A stretch of 12,912 nt of DNA, from NCBI GenBank assembly GCA_016188625.1, contig JACPHL010000239.1, positions 1 through 12,912 of the forward strand, read 5' to 3'. Source of the DNA: Candidatus Rokuibacteriota bacterium. GTDB taxonomy: Bacteria; Methylomirabilota; Methylomirabilia; Rokubacteriales; JACPHL01. The notes under the pieces were generated by a model. The model worked only from the letters and a program-made list of their open reading frames with translations, had not been told where the DNA came from and did not search any database. How positions within the stretch are numbered: the first letter of the stretch is position 1; the number at the start of each line of letters is the position of its first letter. Position numbers and translations under genes: made by a program. Shown here in pieces: positions 7,343 through 12,912 of the stretch.

Positions 7343-8601
7343 ACCGGCCCCCGATCCTTTTCTACTGCCAGCACCTGCTCGGGCTCGGTCACCTGCAGCG
7401 GGCGGTGATCCTGGCCCGCGCCCTCGTCGGGGCCGGCGAGCGGGTCGTCTTCGTGACCGGGGGGCTTCCCGTGCCGGGCCTGAACCTGGGGGGCGCCGAG
7501 GCGGTGGCGCTCCCGCCCCTCACCTCCGCGGACGATGCCGCGAGCAGCTTTGCCCTCCCGGACGGGAGCCCGCCCGACGAGGGCTACCTGGCCGACCGGC
7601 GGGAGCGCCTCCTCGCGTCGCTCGCCCGGTACGACCCGGGCGTCGTCCTCCTCGAGCTTTTCCCGTTCGGCAGGCATGCGCTCGCGTTCGAGCTGGCGCC
7701 CCTCCTCCTCGCCATTGCGGCGGACCGTCGCCGGCGTGGACGAGCGGCGCCCCAGGTCGCTGTGAGCCTGAGAGACATCCTGGTGGGCAAGAAGAACCAG
7801 GCGTGGTACGAGCTCGCCGTGGTGGCCGCCGTCAGACAGTGGGTCGACCGGGTTCTGGTCCACGGGAGCCCCGATCTGATCCCGCTCTCCCGCACCTTCG
7901 GCCTCGCCGACCGGCTGGCCGACCGGCTGGTCTACACGGGCTACCTCGCTGCCCCCCGCGCTCCGTCCGGGGAAGGCGCCCCCAGGGGCGAGGTGGTGGT
8001 CTCCGGCGGGGGCGGCCGCGTCGCCGCCGCGCTCTTCCTCACGGCCCTGGCCGCGCGTCAACTCTGCCCGGCGGCCGCGGCCCTCCCGTGGCGCCTGCTC
8101 ACCGGGCCGTACCTGCCCGGCGAGCTCCGGGCCGACCTCGAGGCGGTGGCCGCACGGCTCGGGGGGCCGCCGGGGCGGCCGGCGGTGGTCGTGGAGACCT
8201 TCAGGGACGACTTCCCCGCGCTCCTCGGGCGGGCCGCGCTCTCGATCAGCCAGGCGGGATATAATACCGTGCTGGACGTGGTCGCCAGCGGCGTGCGGGC
8301 GGTGGTGGTGCCCTTCGAGGGGAGCGGTGACGAGCAACCGCTCCGGGCCCGGGTCCTGGCCGAACGGGGCGTCCTCAAGGTGGTCGGGGAAGCGGAGCTC
8401 TCGCCCGCCCGGCTCGGCGAGGCCATCGAGGCCGCGCTGACCACTCCCGGCTTTCCGGCCGCGTCGTCGCTCGACGTGAAGGGCGCGGCCCGATCCGTGG
8501 AGATCCTGACAGGGCTGGTGGACGGGGTGGCCGCCACCAGGCAGCGCGGGGGAGGAGGCTCGCGCCGGACGGCCCGGGCTCAGCCCGCCCGGCGGCGGTA
8601 G
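7339..8601 (+). CDS. MurG-like glycosyltransferase (COG4671/GT28-type), second copy
   Basis: This is a 420-aa paralogue of the first gene of the operon, again with a MurG-like two-lobe layout. ILFYCQHLLGLGHLQRA (6-22) carries the GLGH loop. VSLRDILVGKK (142-152) matches the GLRDIMDD region of the first copy. VVVSGGGGRVAA (219-230) and SISQAGYNTVLDVVASGVRA (302-321), then VVVPFEGSGDEQPLRA (322-337), form the nucleotide-sugar site. The start is GTG at 7339, overlapping the previous stop as GTGA. The last 20 residues are Gly/Arg-rich and probably disordered. Residues 190-197 (ADRLADRL) are encoded by a perfect 12-nt tandem repeat. The 3' end overlaps the convergent methyltransferase gene by 22 nt. 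The two COG4671 copies differ enough to act on different acceptors. Confidence 0.9.
   Translation: MNRPPILFYCQHLLGLGHLQRAVILARALVGAGERVVFVTGGLPVPGLNLGGAEAVALPPLTSADDAASSFALPDGSPPDEGYLADRRERLLASLARYDPGVVLLELFPFGRHALAFELAPLLLAIAADRRRRGRAAPQVAVSLRDILVGKKNQAWYELAVVAAVRQWVDRVLVHGSPDLIPLSRTFGLADRLADRLVYTGYLAAPRAPSGEGAPRGEVVVSGGGGRVAAALFLTALAARQLCPAAAALPWRLLTGPYLPGELRADLEAVAARLGGPPGRPAVVVETFRDDFPALLGRAALSISQAGYNTVLDVVASGVRAVVVPFEGSGDEQPLRARVLAERGVLKVVGEAELSPARLGEAIEAALTTPGFPAASSLDVKGAARSVEILTGLVDGVAATRQRGGGGSRRTARAQPARRR
7906..7929 (+). repeat. perfect 12-nt tandem duplication inside the second COG4671 glycosyltransferase
   Basis: GCCGACCGGCTG occurs twice in a row and keeps the frame, giving the peptide repeat ADRLADRL. 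It lies in the linker after the GLA segment, before LVYTGYL. It looks like a recent in-frame slippage event. Confidence 0.8.
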
Positions 8602-9089
8602 ACGTAGTAGCGGTCGGCGTGCTCGACCTGCCCGGTCGTGTCAACCCGCTCGAGCTGCCAGGGCGACTCCAGGGTCAGATCGAGATCGCTCAGCACCACG
8701 GCCCCCGGTCTGAGCCAGCGGTGAATCCGGTCCAGGACAAGCTCCGGGAGGACATCGTCCTCGGGGCCGCCGCTGCCCAGGTCCAGATGGGCGAGGATGA
8801 CCCGGCCCGTGAAGCGGGCGTGCACGGCGGGATCGGCCAGGACCTGCGTGATCTCGCCCAGGAAGAGACGGTCCGCGGGGGGGCGGGAGCGGGGATGGGT
8901 CTTGTTCAGCCGATCGAAGCAGAAGATCTCCCGGTGGGGGAAGCGCTCGCTCAGGTGGGAGTAGGAACGTCCCGTCCCGAGCCCGAACTCCACGATGAAC
9001 CCATCCTCGCCGGCCAACCAGCGCGCGGCGAGGTCGATCGAGTCACGCTGGGCGAGCTTCTGCTGGATGTGAGAGTCGAGTCGGCTCAT
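8580..9089 (-). CDS. small class I SAM-dependent methyltransferase (Methyltransf_17-like)
   Basis: This is a predicted methyltransferase of only 169 aa, a single Rossmann domain. Motif I is VEFGLGTGRSYSHL (33-46). The acidic residue binding the ribose is probably D59 in EIFCFDR, and LAHLDLGSG (99-107) is the motif IV region. The opening MSRLDSHIQQKLAQRD and the GLGTGR-SY-HL pattern match what I recall of the PF12692 family of short methyltransferases, but no search was run. The substrate is unknown; a sugar of the neighbouring glycan is a reasonable guess. The gene reads towards the glycosyltransferases and overlaps the last one by 22 nt at the 3' ends. It starts 77 nt from the divergent deacetylase gene. 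The ribosome site before ATG 9089 is weak (CTGAG). An extended -10 lies upstream. Confidence 0.82.
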   Translation of the reverse strand: MSRLDSHIQQKLAQRDSIDLAARWLAGEDGFIVEFGLGTGRSYSHLSERFPHREIFCFDRLNKTHPRSRPPADRLFLGEITQVLADPAVHARFTGRVILAHLDLGSGGPEDDVLPELVLDRIHRWLRPGAVVLSDLDLTLESPWQLERVDTTGQVEHADRYYVYRRRAG

Positions 9090-9129
9090 GCTCAGTGGGT
9101 GGCGGCCACGACGGCCCGGTCAGTCCTTA

Positions 9130-9138
9130 ATCATAGCA
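9130..9138 (-). promoter_or_regulatory. candidate extended -10 promoter for the methyltransferase gene
   Basis: On the minus strand, TGCTATGAT (9138-9130) has the TGn extension joined to a five-of-six match to TATAAT. The -35 region is poor (CGCGAG), as is common for extended -10 promoters. Transcription would begin near 9123, about 34 nt before the ATG at 9089. Confidence 0.4.
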
Positions 9139-9166
9139 CGGCGTCGGGCGGGCTCGCGGAGCGGGA

Positions 9167-9982
9167 ATGAGCGGGGCCTGGGATGAGGCGGCCTGGGGAG
9201 CCCTGGCCGATGAGCTTGCGCGCTGGGGCCAGGGCCGCGCGAGCTTCTGGTGGCGGGATGATGACGCCGGCCGACCCGCCCGGGCCTTCGACCGGCTCCT
9301 GGCCCTCGCCGCCGACCTCGAGCTTTCCCTGGGGCTGGCCGTGGTGCCGGCATGGCTCGAGCCCGACGTCGCCGAGGCGATCCGGGCGGCGCCGGGCGGG
9401 GTGGCGGTCCTCCAGCACGGGTTCGCTCACGCCAACCACGAGGGCGAAGTCCAGCCCGGAGAGCGGAAGGTCCATCCGGCTGAGTGTGGGACGGCCCGGC
9501 CCGCCCCCGTGGTGCTCGAGGAGGTGGCGGCGGGCGGCGCGTCCCTGAAGGCGGCCTTCGGGGATCGCGCCTTGCCGGCATTCGTTCCCCCGTGGAACCG
9601 CATCGCCGACGCCGTGTCGGCGAGCCTGCCGCGCCTGGGATACCGGGCGCTCTCCGCCTTCGGCCCGCGCTCGGCGGCCCAGCCGGTGCCCGGGCTCCTC
9701 CAGGTGAACTGCCATGCGGACCCGGTCGTGTGGCGCGAGGGCAAGCGCTTCGCCGGCGCGGGCGCCACGCTGGAGCGCCTGAGAACGCATCTCGCCGCCC
9801 GGCGGGAGGGTCACGCGGACCCCGCCGAGCCCACCGGGCTCCTCACCCATCATCGGGACATGGATCCGGCGTTCTGGGCATTCCTGGAGGAGCTGCTCCG
9901 GCGGCTCCGCGGGCACCCGGCGGTGGCGTTCCCCCAGCTCCGATCTCTGCTCTCCCCCCGGCCCGGCCAACCGGGGGCCTGA
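9167..9982 (+). CDS. polysaccharide deacetylase family protein (NodB-like fold)
   Basis: This is a predicted metal-dependent carbohydrate deacetylase, 271 aa. The metal site reads WWRDDDAG (D31-D32-D33) with LQHGFAHANH (H84, H88, H91), the D and HxxxH elements of CE4-type enzymes. VPPWNRI (140-146) corresponds to the RxPY/W catalytic loop, and GLLTHHRDMD (224-233) carries the distal histidines. No signal peptide is seen, so it would act in the cytoplasm on a sugar-nucleotide or lipid-linked intermediate rather than on finished polymer. The ATG at 9167 has GGAG (9158-9161) at 5 nt. It lies divergently from the methyltransferase and beside the glycosyltransferase operon, which suggests the same pathway. 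Its substrate is not known. Confidence 0.87.
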   Translation: MSGAWDEAAWGALADELARWGQGRASFWWRDDDAGRPARAFDRLLALAADLELSLGLAVVPAWLEPDVAEAIRAAPGGVAVLQHGFAHANHEGEVQPGERKVHPAECGTARPAPVVLEEVAAGGASLKAAFGDRALPAFVPPWNRIADAVSASLPRLGYRALSAFGPRSAAQPVPGLLQVNCHADPVVWREGKRFAGAGATLERLRTHLAARREGHADPAEPTGLLTHHRDMDPAFWAFLEELLRRLRGHPAVAFPQLRSLLSPRPGQPGA

Positions 9983-9989
9983 CCCCCCG
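9972..9989 (+). terminator. GC hairpin across the deacetylase stop codon
   Basis: CGGGGG (9972-9977) can pair with CCCCCG (9984-9989) around a 6-nt loop that contains the TGA stop. No T tract follows, so any terminator role is doubtful. Confidence 0.2.
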
Positions 9990-10131
9990 ACGAGGCGTCG
10001 CGGCGGATCTTGCGAGAGCGCTCCCGGGCGCCGCGGTGTAGGCTAGAACGACGGGCATTCTCCGGTCAGCGCTCCGCGGGCCCCAGGCCGGGCCGCGCCG
10101 GCCGGCAGGGGTGCCACGGCCAGGGGGAGCC

Positions 10132-10147
10132 TCCCGCCTCGGCGGGA
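10132..10147 (+). terminator. 6-bp hairpin upstream of the small exported protein gene
   Basis: TCCCGC, loop CTCG, GCGGGA is a perfect 6-bp stem with a tetraloop. No T tract follows. It sits 37 nt before the next start codon, so it could be a leader hairpin rather than a terminator for the deacetylase. Confidence 0.2.
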
Positions 10148-10184
10148 CCGGTGTGAACGTGAGAGACCACGGGAGAGCAGTTCT

Positions 10185-10412
10185 ATGAAACAGCTCGCAG
10201 GGACACTCGTCGCGATAACCCTTCTCTTCGCCACGGTGTCGGCGGTTCAGGCGGCCGGCCCCCTGGACGGGATCTGGGCCGGTCAGCTGTCCAACCCCGA
10301 GTTCGGGGACGCCGGCGGGGTGACCGGTGACCTCCTCGGCGGAGCGGTCGAGGTCACGGAAGGGCTGACCCTCCTCCTGCTCGTGGCCCTCGGACGGCTC
10401 GGGACGATCTGA
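10185..10412 (+). CDS. small exported protein, function unknown
   Basis: This is a 75-aa protein that I do not recognise. Residues 1-23 are a clear Sec signal peptide (MKQ, then LAGTLVAITLLFATVSA, with a likely cut after VQA). The mature part begins AGPLDGIWAGQLSNPEFGD, which looks like the start of a small secreted beta-type domain. It is followed by a Gly/Val-rich stretch and a hydrophobic end (LTLLLLVALGRLGTI, 61-75) that could be a second membrane segment. The ATG has GGGAG at 9 nt. The stop and the start of the phosphatase gene share one base (TGATG), so translation of the two is probably coupled. The short, rather abrupt second half may mean that it is the remnant of a longer secreted protein, but no alternative open frame continues it. 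Confidence 0.6.
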   Translation: MKQLAGTLVAITLLFATVSAVQAAGPLDGIWAGQLSNPEFGDAGGVTGDLLGGAVEVTEGLTLLLLVALGRLGTI

Positions 10413-11032
10413 TGGCTTCGACCTGGCTCTACCTCATCCGCCACGGCGAGGTCCGCGAGGGGACCGAGGGACGGTTCGTCGGGCACACCGACGTCCCCCT
10501 CTCCGAGACCGGCCTCGAGCAGATGCGCAGGGTGGGGCGGGCGCTCGCCGATCTGCCCATCGAGGCGGTCTACTCCAGCGATCTCCTCCGGTCCCGCCAG
10601 AGCGCGGCCGAGGTGGCGCGGCCGCTCGGCCTCGCGCCGGTGGCGGTCCAGGCGCTCCGCGAGATGGCGATGGGCCGCTGGGAAGGGCTGACCCTCCGGG
10701 AGATCTCCGCGCGAGACCCCGACCTCTTCAGCCAGTGGCTGGCGCGCCTCGATACCTTCGTCTTCCCGGGCGGGGAGAGCCTCCTCCAGCTTCGGGCTCG
10801 CGTTCTGCCGGCGCTAGGGGAGATCCTCGACCGCCATGCCGGTCGGCGGGTCGCCGTCGTCGCCCACGGCGGCCCGAACCGGGTCATCCTCGCCGAGGCC
10901 CTGGGACTGCCGCTCGCCCACGTCCTCCGCCTCGGCCAGGAGTACGGGGGGTTGAGCCTGATCCAGTACCGGGCCGAGATGGCGATCGTGCGCCGCCTGA
11001 ACCAGCCGCCCGGGGCCGACCATGCCGGGTGA
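10412..11032 (+). CDS. histidine phosphatase family protein (phosphoglycerate mutase-like / CobC-like)
   Basis: This is a 206-aa phosphatase of the histidine phosphatase superfamily; the nucleophilic histidine is phosphorylated during catalysis. The first motif is LIRHGEVREG (8-17) with R10 and H11. R60 lies in SSDLLRSRQSA (55-65). Acid residue E84 lies in LREMAMGRWEG (82-92), and the second histidine H152 in VVAHGGPNR (149-157). The length and LREMAMGRWEG are similar to alpha-ribazole phosphatase (CobC) and to small sugar-phosphate phosphatases. No cobalamin genes are nearby, so CobC is not asserted. It starts by a TGATG overlap with the small exported protein gene, and an hslR-like stub begins inside its last codons. 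Confidence 0.9.
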   Translation: MASTWLYLIRHGEVREGTEGRFVGHTDVPLSETGLEQMRRVGRALADLPIEAVYSSDLLRSRQSAAEVARPLGLAPVAVQALREMAMGRWEGLTLREISARDPDLFSQWLARLDTFVFPGGESLLQLRARVLPALGEILDRHAGRRVAVVAHGGPNRVILAEALGLPLAHVLRLGQEYGGLSLIQYRAEMAIVRRLNQPPGADHAG

Positions 11033-11084
11033 GCCGGGCTCGGCAGAGATCCGCCTGGACCGCTGGCTCTGGGCCGCCCGGATG
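11022..11084 (+). pseudogene. 5' remnant of an hslR-like (Hsp15, S4 RNA-binding domain) gene
   Basis: The ATG at 11022 lies inside the end of the phosphatase gene and begins about 20 residues that end in IRLDRWLWAAR. This matches the conserved opening helix of the S4 domain in Hsp15 (LDKWLWAARFFKTRS...), a ribosome-associated heat-shock protein of about 130 aa. The next residues (MGDPLRAQAW...) do not fit, and neither other frame restores the domain, so the rest has been deleted rather than frameshifted. The reading frame runs on without meaning to 11207. The remnant shows that a phosphatase-hslR gene pair once stood here. Confidence 0.6.
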
Positions 11085-11133
11085 GGTGATCCGCTCCGAG
11101 CGCAGGCTTGGCCCGCGCAACCCTGGGGGGGGT

Positions 11134-11157
11134 CGGAAGGGGGAGAGCCCCCCTCCG
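11134..11157 (-). terminator. hairpin just downstream of the exonuclease gene
   Basis: CGGA-A-GGGGG, loop AGAG, CCCCC-C-TCCG gives a 10-position stem. On the minus-strand transcript the internal mismatch becomes a G-U pair, so the stem is complete in that direction only. It starts 6 nt after the stop of the minus-strand exonuclease gene (11164). No T tract follows, so it may act as an RNA 3'-end stabiliser or a terminator of the kind used in GC-rich bacteria. Confidence 0.5.
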
Positions 11158-11163
11158 AGCATG

Positions 11164-11871
11164 TTAGCGGAAGTACTCCTGGACCCGGCGGAAGACCTCG
11201 TAGATAAGCTGGATGTCCCCGAGGCAGTAGGCCTCGATCTCGTCGATCCGCCCCGCCTGCCAGAGGCCGTAGACCTGGGAGCCCTCCATCCCCTCCGGGA
11301 CCTTCGCGAGCCCGAGGAGCGCCGCCACGATCTCCAGGCGCACCGTCTCCCCCCGCTGCCAGTTGGCGAGGGCCTGCATCACGTCGTAGTGGGCCTCGAG
11401 GAGGTAGGGGCGGAGGGGGAGGACGCGGCTCGGCGGGACGCCGAGGTAGAGGGAGCGGCGGAGGAGGTAAGGGACGTCGAAGGCCAGCCCGTTGTAGGTG
11501 ACCAGGCGCCACTCCTTCTGCGCGGGGCGGACGGTCTCCCAGAACTCCACCAGGATCCGGCGCTCCTCCTCGATCCGCCGCGCGGTGAGGGCCTTGCGCT
11601 CGAGCTCCCCCCGCGCGTCGTGCCCCATCCCGATGCAGATGACGTGGCCGAACTCGGGGCGGAGGGCCATGAACGTCAGGATCCGCTCGTGGGCTGAGGC
11701 GGCCTCCGGCGCCTCGGGGGCGGCGAGGTAGTCGTCCAGGGTGAGGTCGGGGGGCGCCTCGGGGGCGCGCCGCCCGCCCAGGGCCCGCTCCCAGACGTAC
11801 TCCTGGATCTTCCGGGGCTCGGCCCGGAGGTCGCGCGGGATGGTCTCGATGTCGAGGACGAGATTGGTCAC
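11164..11871 (-). CDS. predicted 3'-5' exonuclease, PolB exonuclease-like (RNase H-like fold)
   Basis: This is a predicted DnaQ-like DEDD nuclease of 235 aa that would remove nucleotides from 3' ends of DNA using two metal ions. Motif ExoI is VLDIETIP (5-12; D7 and E9). ExoII is TYNGLAFDVPYL (125-136; D132). A conserved HYDVM (161-165) follows, and ExoIII is AYCLGDIQLIYEVF (214-227; D219). This pattern fits the PF10108-type family of stand-alone exonucleases related to the proofreading domain of family B polymerases. The start is GTG at 11871, preceded closely by GGGGGAG. The gene lies 41 nt downstream of the EndoQ gene on the same strand, suggesting one DNA-repair transcript. Its natural substrate is not shown by sequence. 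Confidence 0.85.
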   Translation of the reverse strand: MTNLVLDIETIPRDLRAEPRKIQEYVWERALGGRRAPEAPPDLTLDDYLAAPEAPEAASAHERILTFMALRPEFGHVICIGMGHDARGELERKALTARRIEEERRILVEFWETVRPAQKEWRLVTYNGLAFDVPYLLRRSLYLGVPPSRVLPLRPYLLEAHYDVMQALANWQRGETVRLEIVAALLGLAKVPEGMEGSQVYGLWQAGRIDEIEAYCLGDIQLIYEVFRRVQEYFR

Positions 11872-11912
11872 CGCTCCCCCGATTCTAGCGCACCGCCCGT
11901 GGGCGGCGCCCC

Positions 11913-12912
11913 TCAGAACAGGGCCATCTGCTCGGAGGTCGGGGCCTGGGCCCGCGCCTCGCCGAAGAGGCGGATGACGCCGTAGACCCCGTCGTACCCC
12001 GGGGTGATGGTGAGCCGCCCCTCCCGGACCCGCCGGATCCCCTCCAGCACCCGGGGCTGGGTGAAGCGGGCCAACTCCTCCGGGGGAAGGTCGACCCGCC
12101 CTGCTCGAGCAGGCGAAGGTGCTCGGCCTCCACGGCCGCGGACTCGGCGCCGAGCCCGAGGGCCTCGGCGATGATCTCGGCGAGGGGGACGAGGTGGCGG
12201 GCGGGGACGGCGCCCGGCGGCCGGAAGCCCTCCGGGCGGTCCGCCAGGGTCTCCACGCGGTGCATCACGCCCACGGTCAGCGGCTTGCCGCACTCCGGGC
12301 AGCGGCCGCGCGCCCGTCGGGTCTCGGCCGGCGCGAAGAGGACTCCGCACGCCCGGTGGCCGTCGAAGTGGTACTTCCCCTCCTCCGGGAAGAACTCGAT
12401 GGTGAAGAGGAACCGGGCCGGGTCCTTGGCGCGGATCGCCTCGAGGACCGCCGGGTAGGTGAGCTCCGTGTCGAAGACGTTCGCCTCGCGGGCGATCCGC
12501 TGGGGCGAGTGGGCGTCGGAGTTGGAGAGGAGCGCGATCCGGTCCAGGGCCGACCACCGCCGGTTCATGGCCGGGTCCGAGGAGAGCCCGGTCTCGATGG
12601 CGTGGATGCGCGGGGCGAGGTCCCCGTAGCACTCCTCGAGGCTGTCGAAGCCGGAGTTGGCCCCGAAGATCGAGTACCAGGGCGTCCAGGCGTGGGCCGG
12701 GACGAGAAAGCACTCCTCCGAGACCTCGAGCACCGCCTCCGCCAGCTCCCGGGCCGACAAGCCGAAGGTGGGGCGCCCGTCGGCGGAGAGCTTCCCGAAC
12801 CGGCCGAGGGCCAGGTTGATCCGGGCGGCCACCTCGAAGGAGGGGGCGAAGAGGAGGGTGTGGACCCGCCGGAGTCGCCCGCCCTGGGTGAAGACGTTCG
12901 AGACCTCCACGG
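11913..12912 (-). CDS. EndoQ-family DNA endonuclease (PHP domain), N-terminus missing, with a frameshift near the 3' end
   Basis: This is an EndoQ-like PHP-domain endonuclease, the family that nicks DNA 5' of deaminated bases (uracil, hypoxanthine, xanthine) and abasic sites. The gene runs off the right edge, so roughly the first 90-100 residues are missing. From 12910 the visible frame starts EVSNVFTQGGRLRRVH. It includes PAHAWTPW (71-78), ETGLSSDPAMN (106-116), LLSNSDAHSP (128-136), IEFFPEEGKYHFDGH (171-185), the zinc-type C188/CPECGK (C204, C207) and VMHRVETLADRPEGF (215-229). At codon 272 (GGG, 12097-12095) the frame breaks. Reading on from GTC at 12095 in the other frame gives 60 residues, including ITPGYDGVYGVI, the family's conserved end, and a final SEQMALF. 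The unshifted frame runs to 11885 with an Arg/Pro/Ser-rich tail. Confidence 0.88.
   Translation of the reverse strand, partial: RGGLERLHPGRATPAGPHPPLRPLLRGGRPDQPGPRPVREALRRRAPHLRLVGPGAGGGGARGLGGVLSRPGPRLDALVLDLRGQLRLRQPRGVLRGPRPAHPRHRDRALLGPGHEPAVVGPGPDRAPLQLRRPLAPADRPRGERLRHGAHLPGGPRGDPRQGPGPVPLHHRVLPGGGEVPLRRPPGVRSPLRAGRDPTGARPLPGVRQAADRGRDAPRGDPGGPPGGLPAAGRRPRPPPRPPRRDHRRGPRARRRVRGRGGRAPSPARAGRVDLPPEELARFTQPRVLEGIRRVREGRLTITPGYDGVYGVIRLFGEARAQAPTSEQMALF
12095..12101 (-). other. frameshift site in the EndoQ gene
   Basis: The minus strand reads GAG CAG GGC GGG TCG here. One additional G in the GGG run (12097-12095) would join the upstream frame to GTC GAC CTT, which encodes VDLPPEEL and then the conserved C-terminus. 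The two halves fit with neither gap nor overlap, so a single missing base is the simplest reading. No slippery heptamer for programmed -1 shifting is seen. Confidence 0.75.

Noticed and set aside
8260-8265. TATAAT sequence inside the second COG4671 glycosyltransferase
   Set aside because: It encodes the conserved Tyr-Asn of the GYNT motif, and there is no -35 at the right distance.
7081-8337. Minus-strand open frame of 418 codons opposite the third and fourth glycosyltransferases
   Set aside because: Composition is that of a shadow frame (Arg/Gly/Glu-rich); no motif is seen.
10412-11032. Assigning the phosphatase as CobC (alpha-ribazole phosphatase)
   Set aside because: No cobalamin genes nearby, and the superfamily has many substrates; only the family is supported.
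12090-12105. Programmed -1 ribosomal frameshift in EndoQ
   Set aside because: No X XXY YYZ slippery site is present; a missing G is simpler, though not proven.
1-12912. CRISPR arrays, tRNA or rRNA genes, insertion sequences, attachment sites
   Set aside because: No spaced direct repeats, cloverleaf sequences, transposase motifs or terminal inverted repeats were seen on either strand.

Overview
The window is about 12.9 kb of very GC-rich DNA (roughly 70% by eye), with G or C at most third codon positions. There are no rRNA or tRNA genes, CRISPR arrays or transposases. The gene content fits a free-living Gram-negative-type bacterium: a periplasmic peptide-binding protein without a lipobox, a cluster of surface-glycan glycosyltransferases, and a bacterial EndoQ. 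The composition, the stacked peptide ABC genes and the EndoQ suggest an environmental lineage such as Candidatus Rokubacteria/Methylomirabilota or a GC-rich proteobacterium. That placement is an inference and is weak.

Layout. (1) Positions 1-3136, minus strand: an oligopeptide/dipeptide ABC transporter operon, read oppD-like ATPase, oppF-like ATPase, then a family 5 solute-binding protein that runs off the left edge. The genes are joined by 4-nt GTGA and ATGA overlaps. No permease genes are visible. (2) Positions 3137-3549: a 413-nt divergent promoter region, with a good minus-strand promoter for the transporter and a perfect TATAAT box facing the glycosyltransferases. (3) Positions 3550-8601, plus strand: four glycosyltransferases in one tight operon. 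A MurG-like COG4671/GT28-type enzyme comes first, then two GT4 enzymes, then a second COG4671-type enzyme. (4) Positions 8580-9982: a small SAM methyltransferase (Methyltransf_17-like) on the minus strand, whose 3' end overlaps the last glycosyltransferase, and divergently a NodB-like polysaccharide deacetylase on the plus strand. (5) Positions 10185-11032: a 75-aa exported peptide coupled (TGATG) to a histidine phosphatase, followed by the 5' stub of an hslR-like (Hsp15, S4 domain) gene. (6) Positions 11164-12912, minus strand: an EndoQ-family DNA-lesion endonuclease running off the right edge, followed by a PolB-like 3'-5' exonuclease, probably one DNA-repair operon.

How they work together. 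The glycosyltransferases, deacetylase and methyltransferase look like one pathway that assembles and modifies a surface glycan or glycolipid. The ABC genes import peptides and are a separate unit. EndoQ plus exonuclease form a repair unit.

Most notable points: an in-frame amber codon cuts off the C-terminal tail of the first glycosyltransferase, although the open frame continues for 38 codons with 37 of 38 G/C third positions; a one-base frameshift removes the conserved end of EndoQ, including a C-terminal QMALF motif that resembles a sliding-clamp binding site; an hslR gene is reduced to its first helix; and EndoQ is paired with a PolB-like exonuclease.
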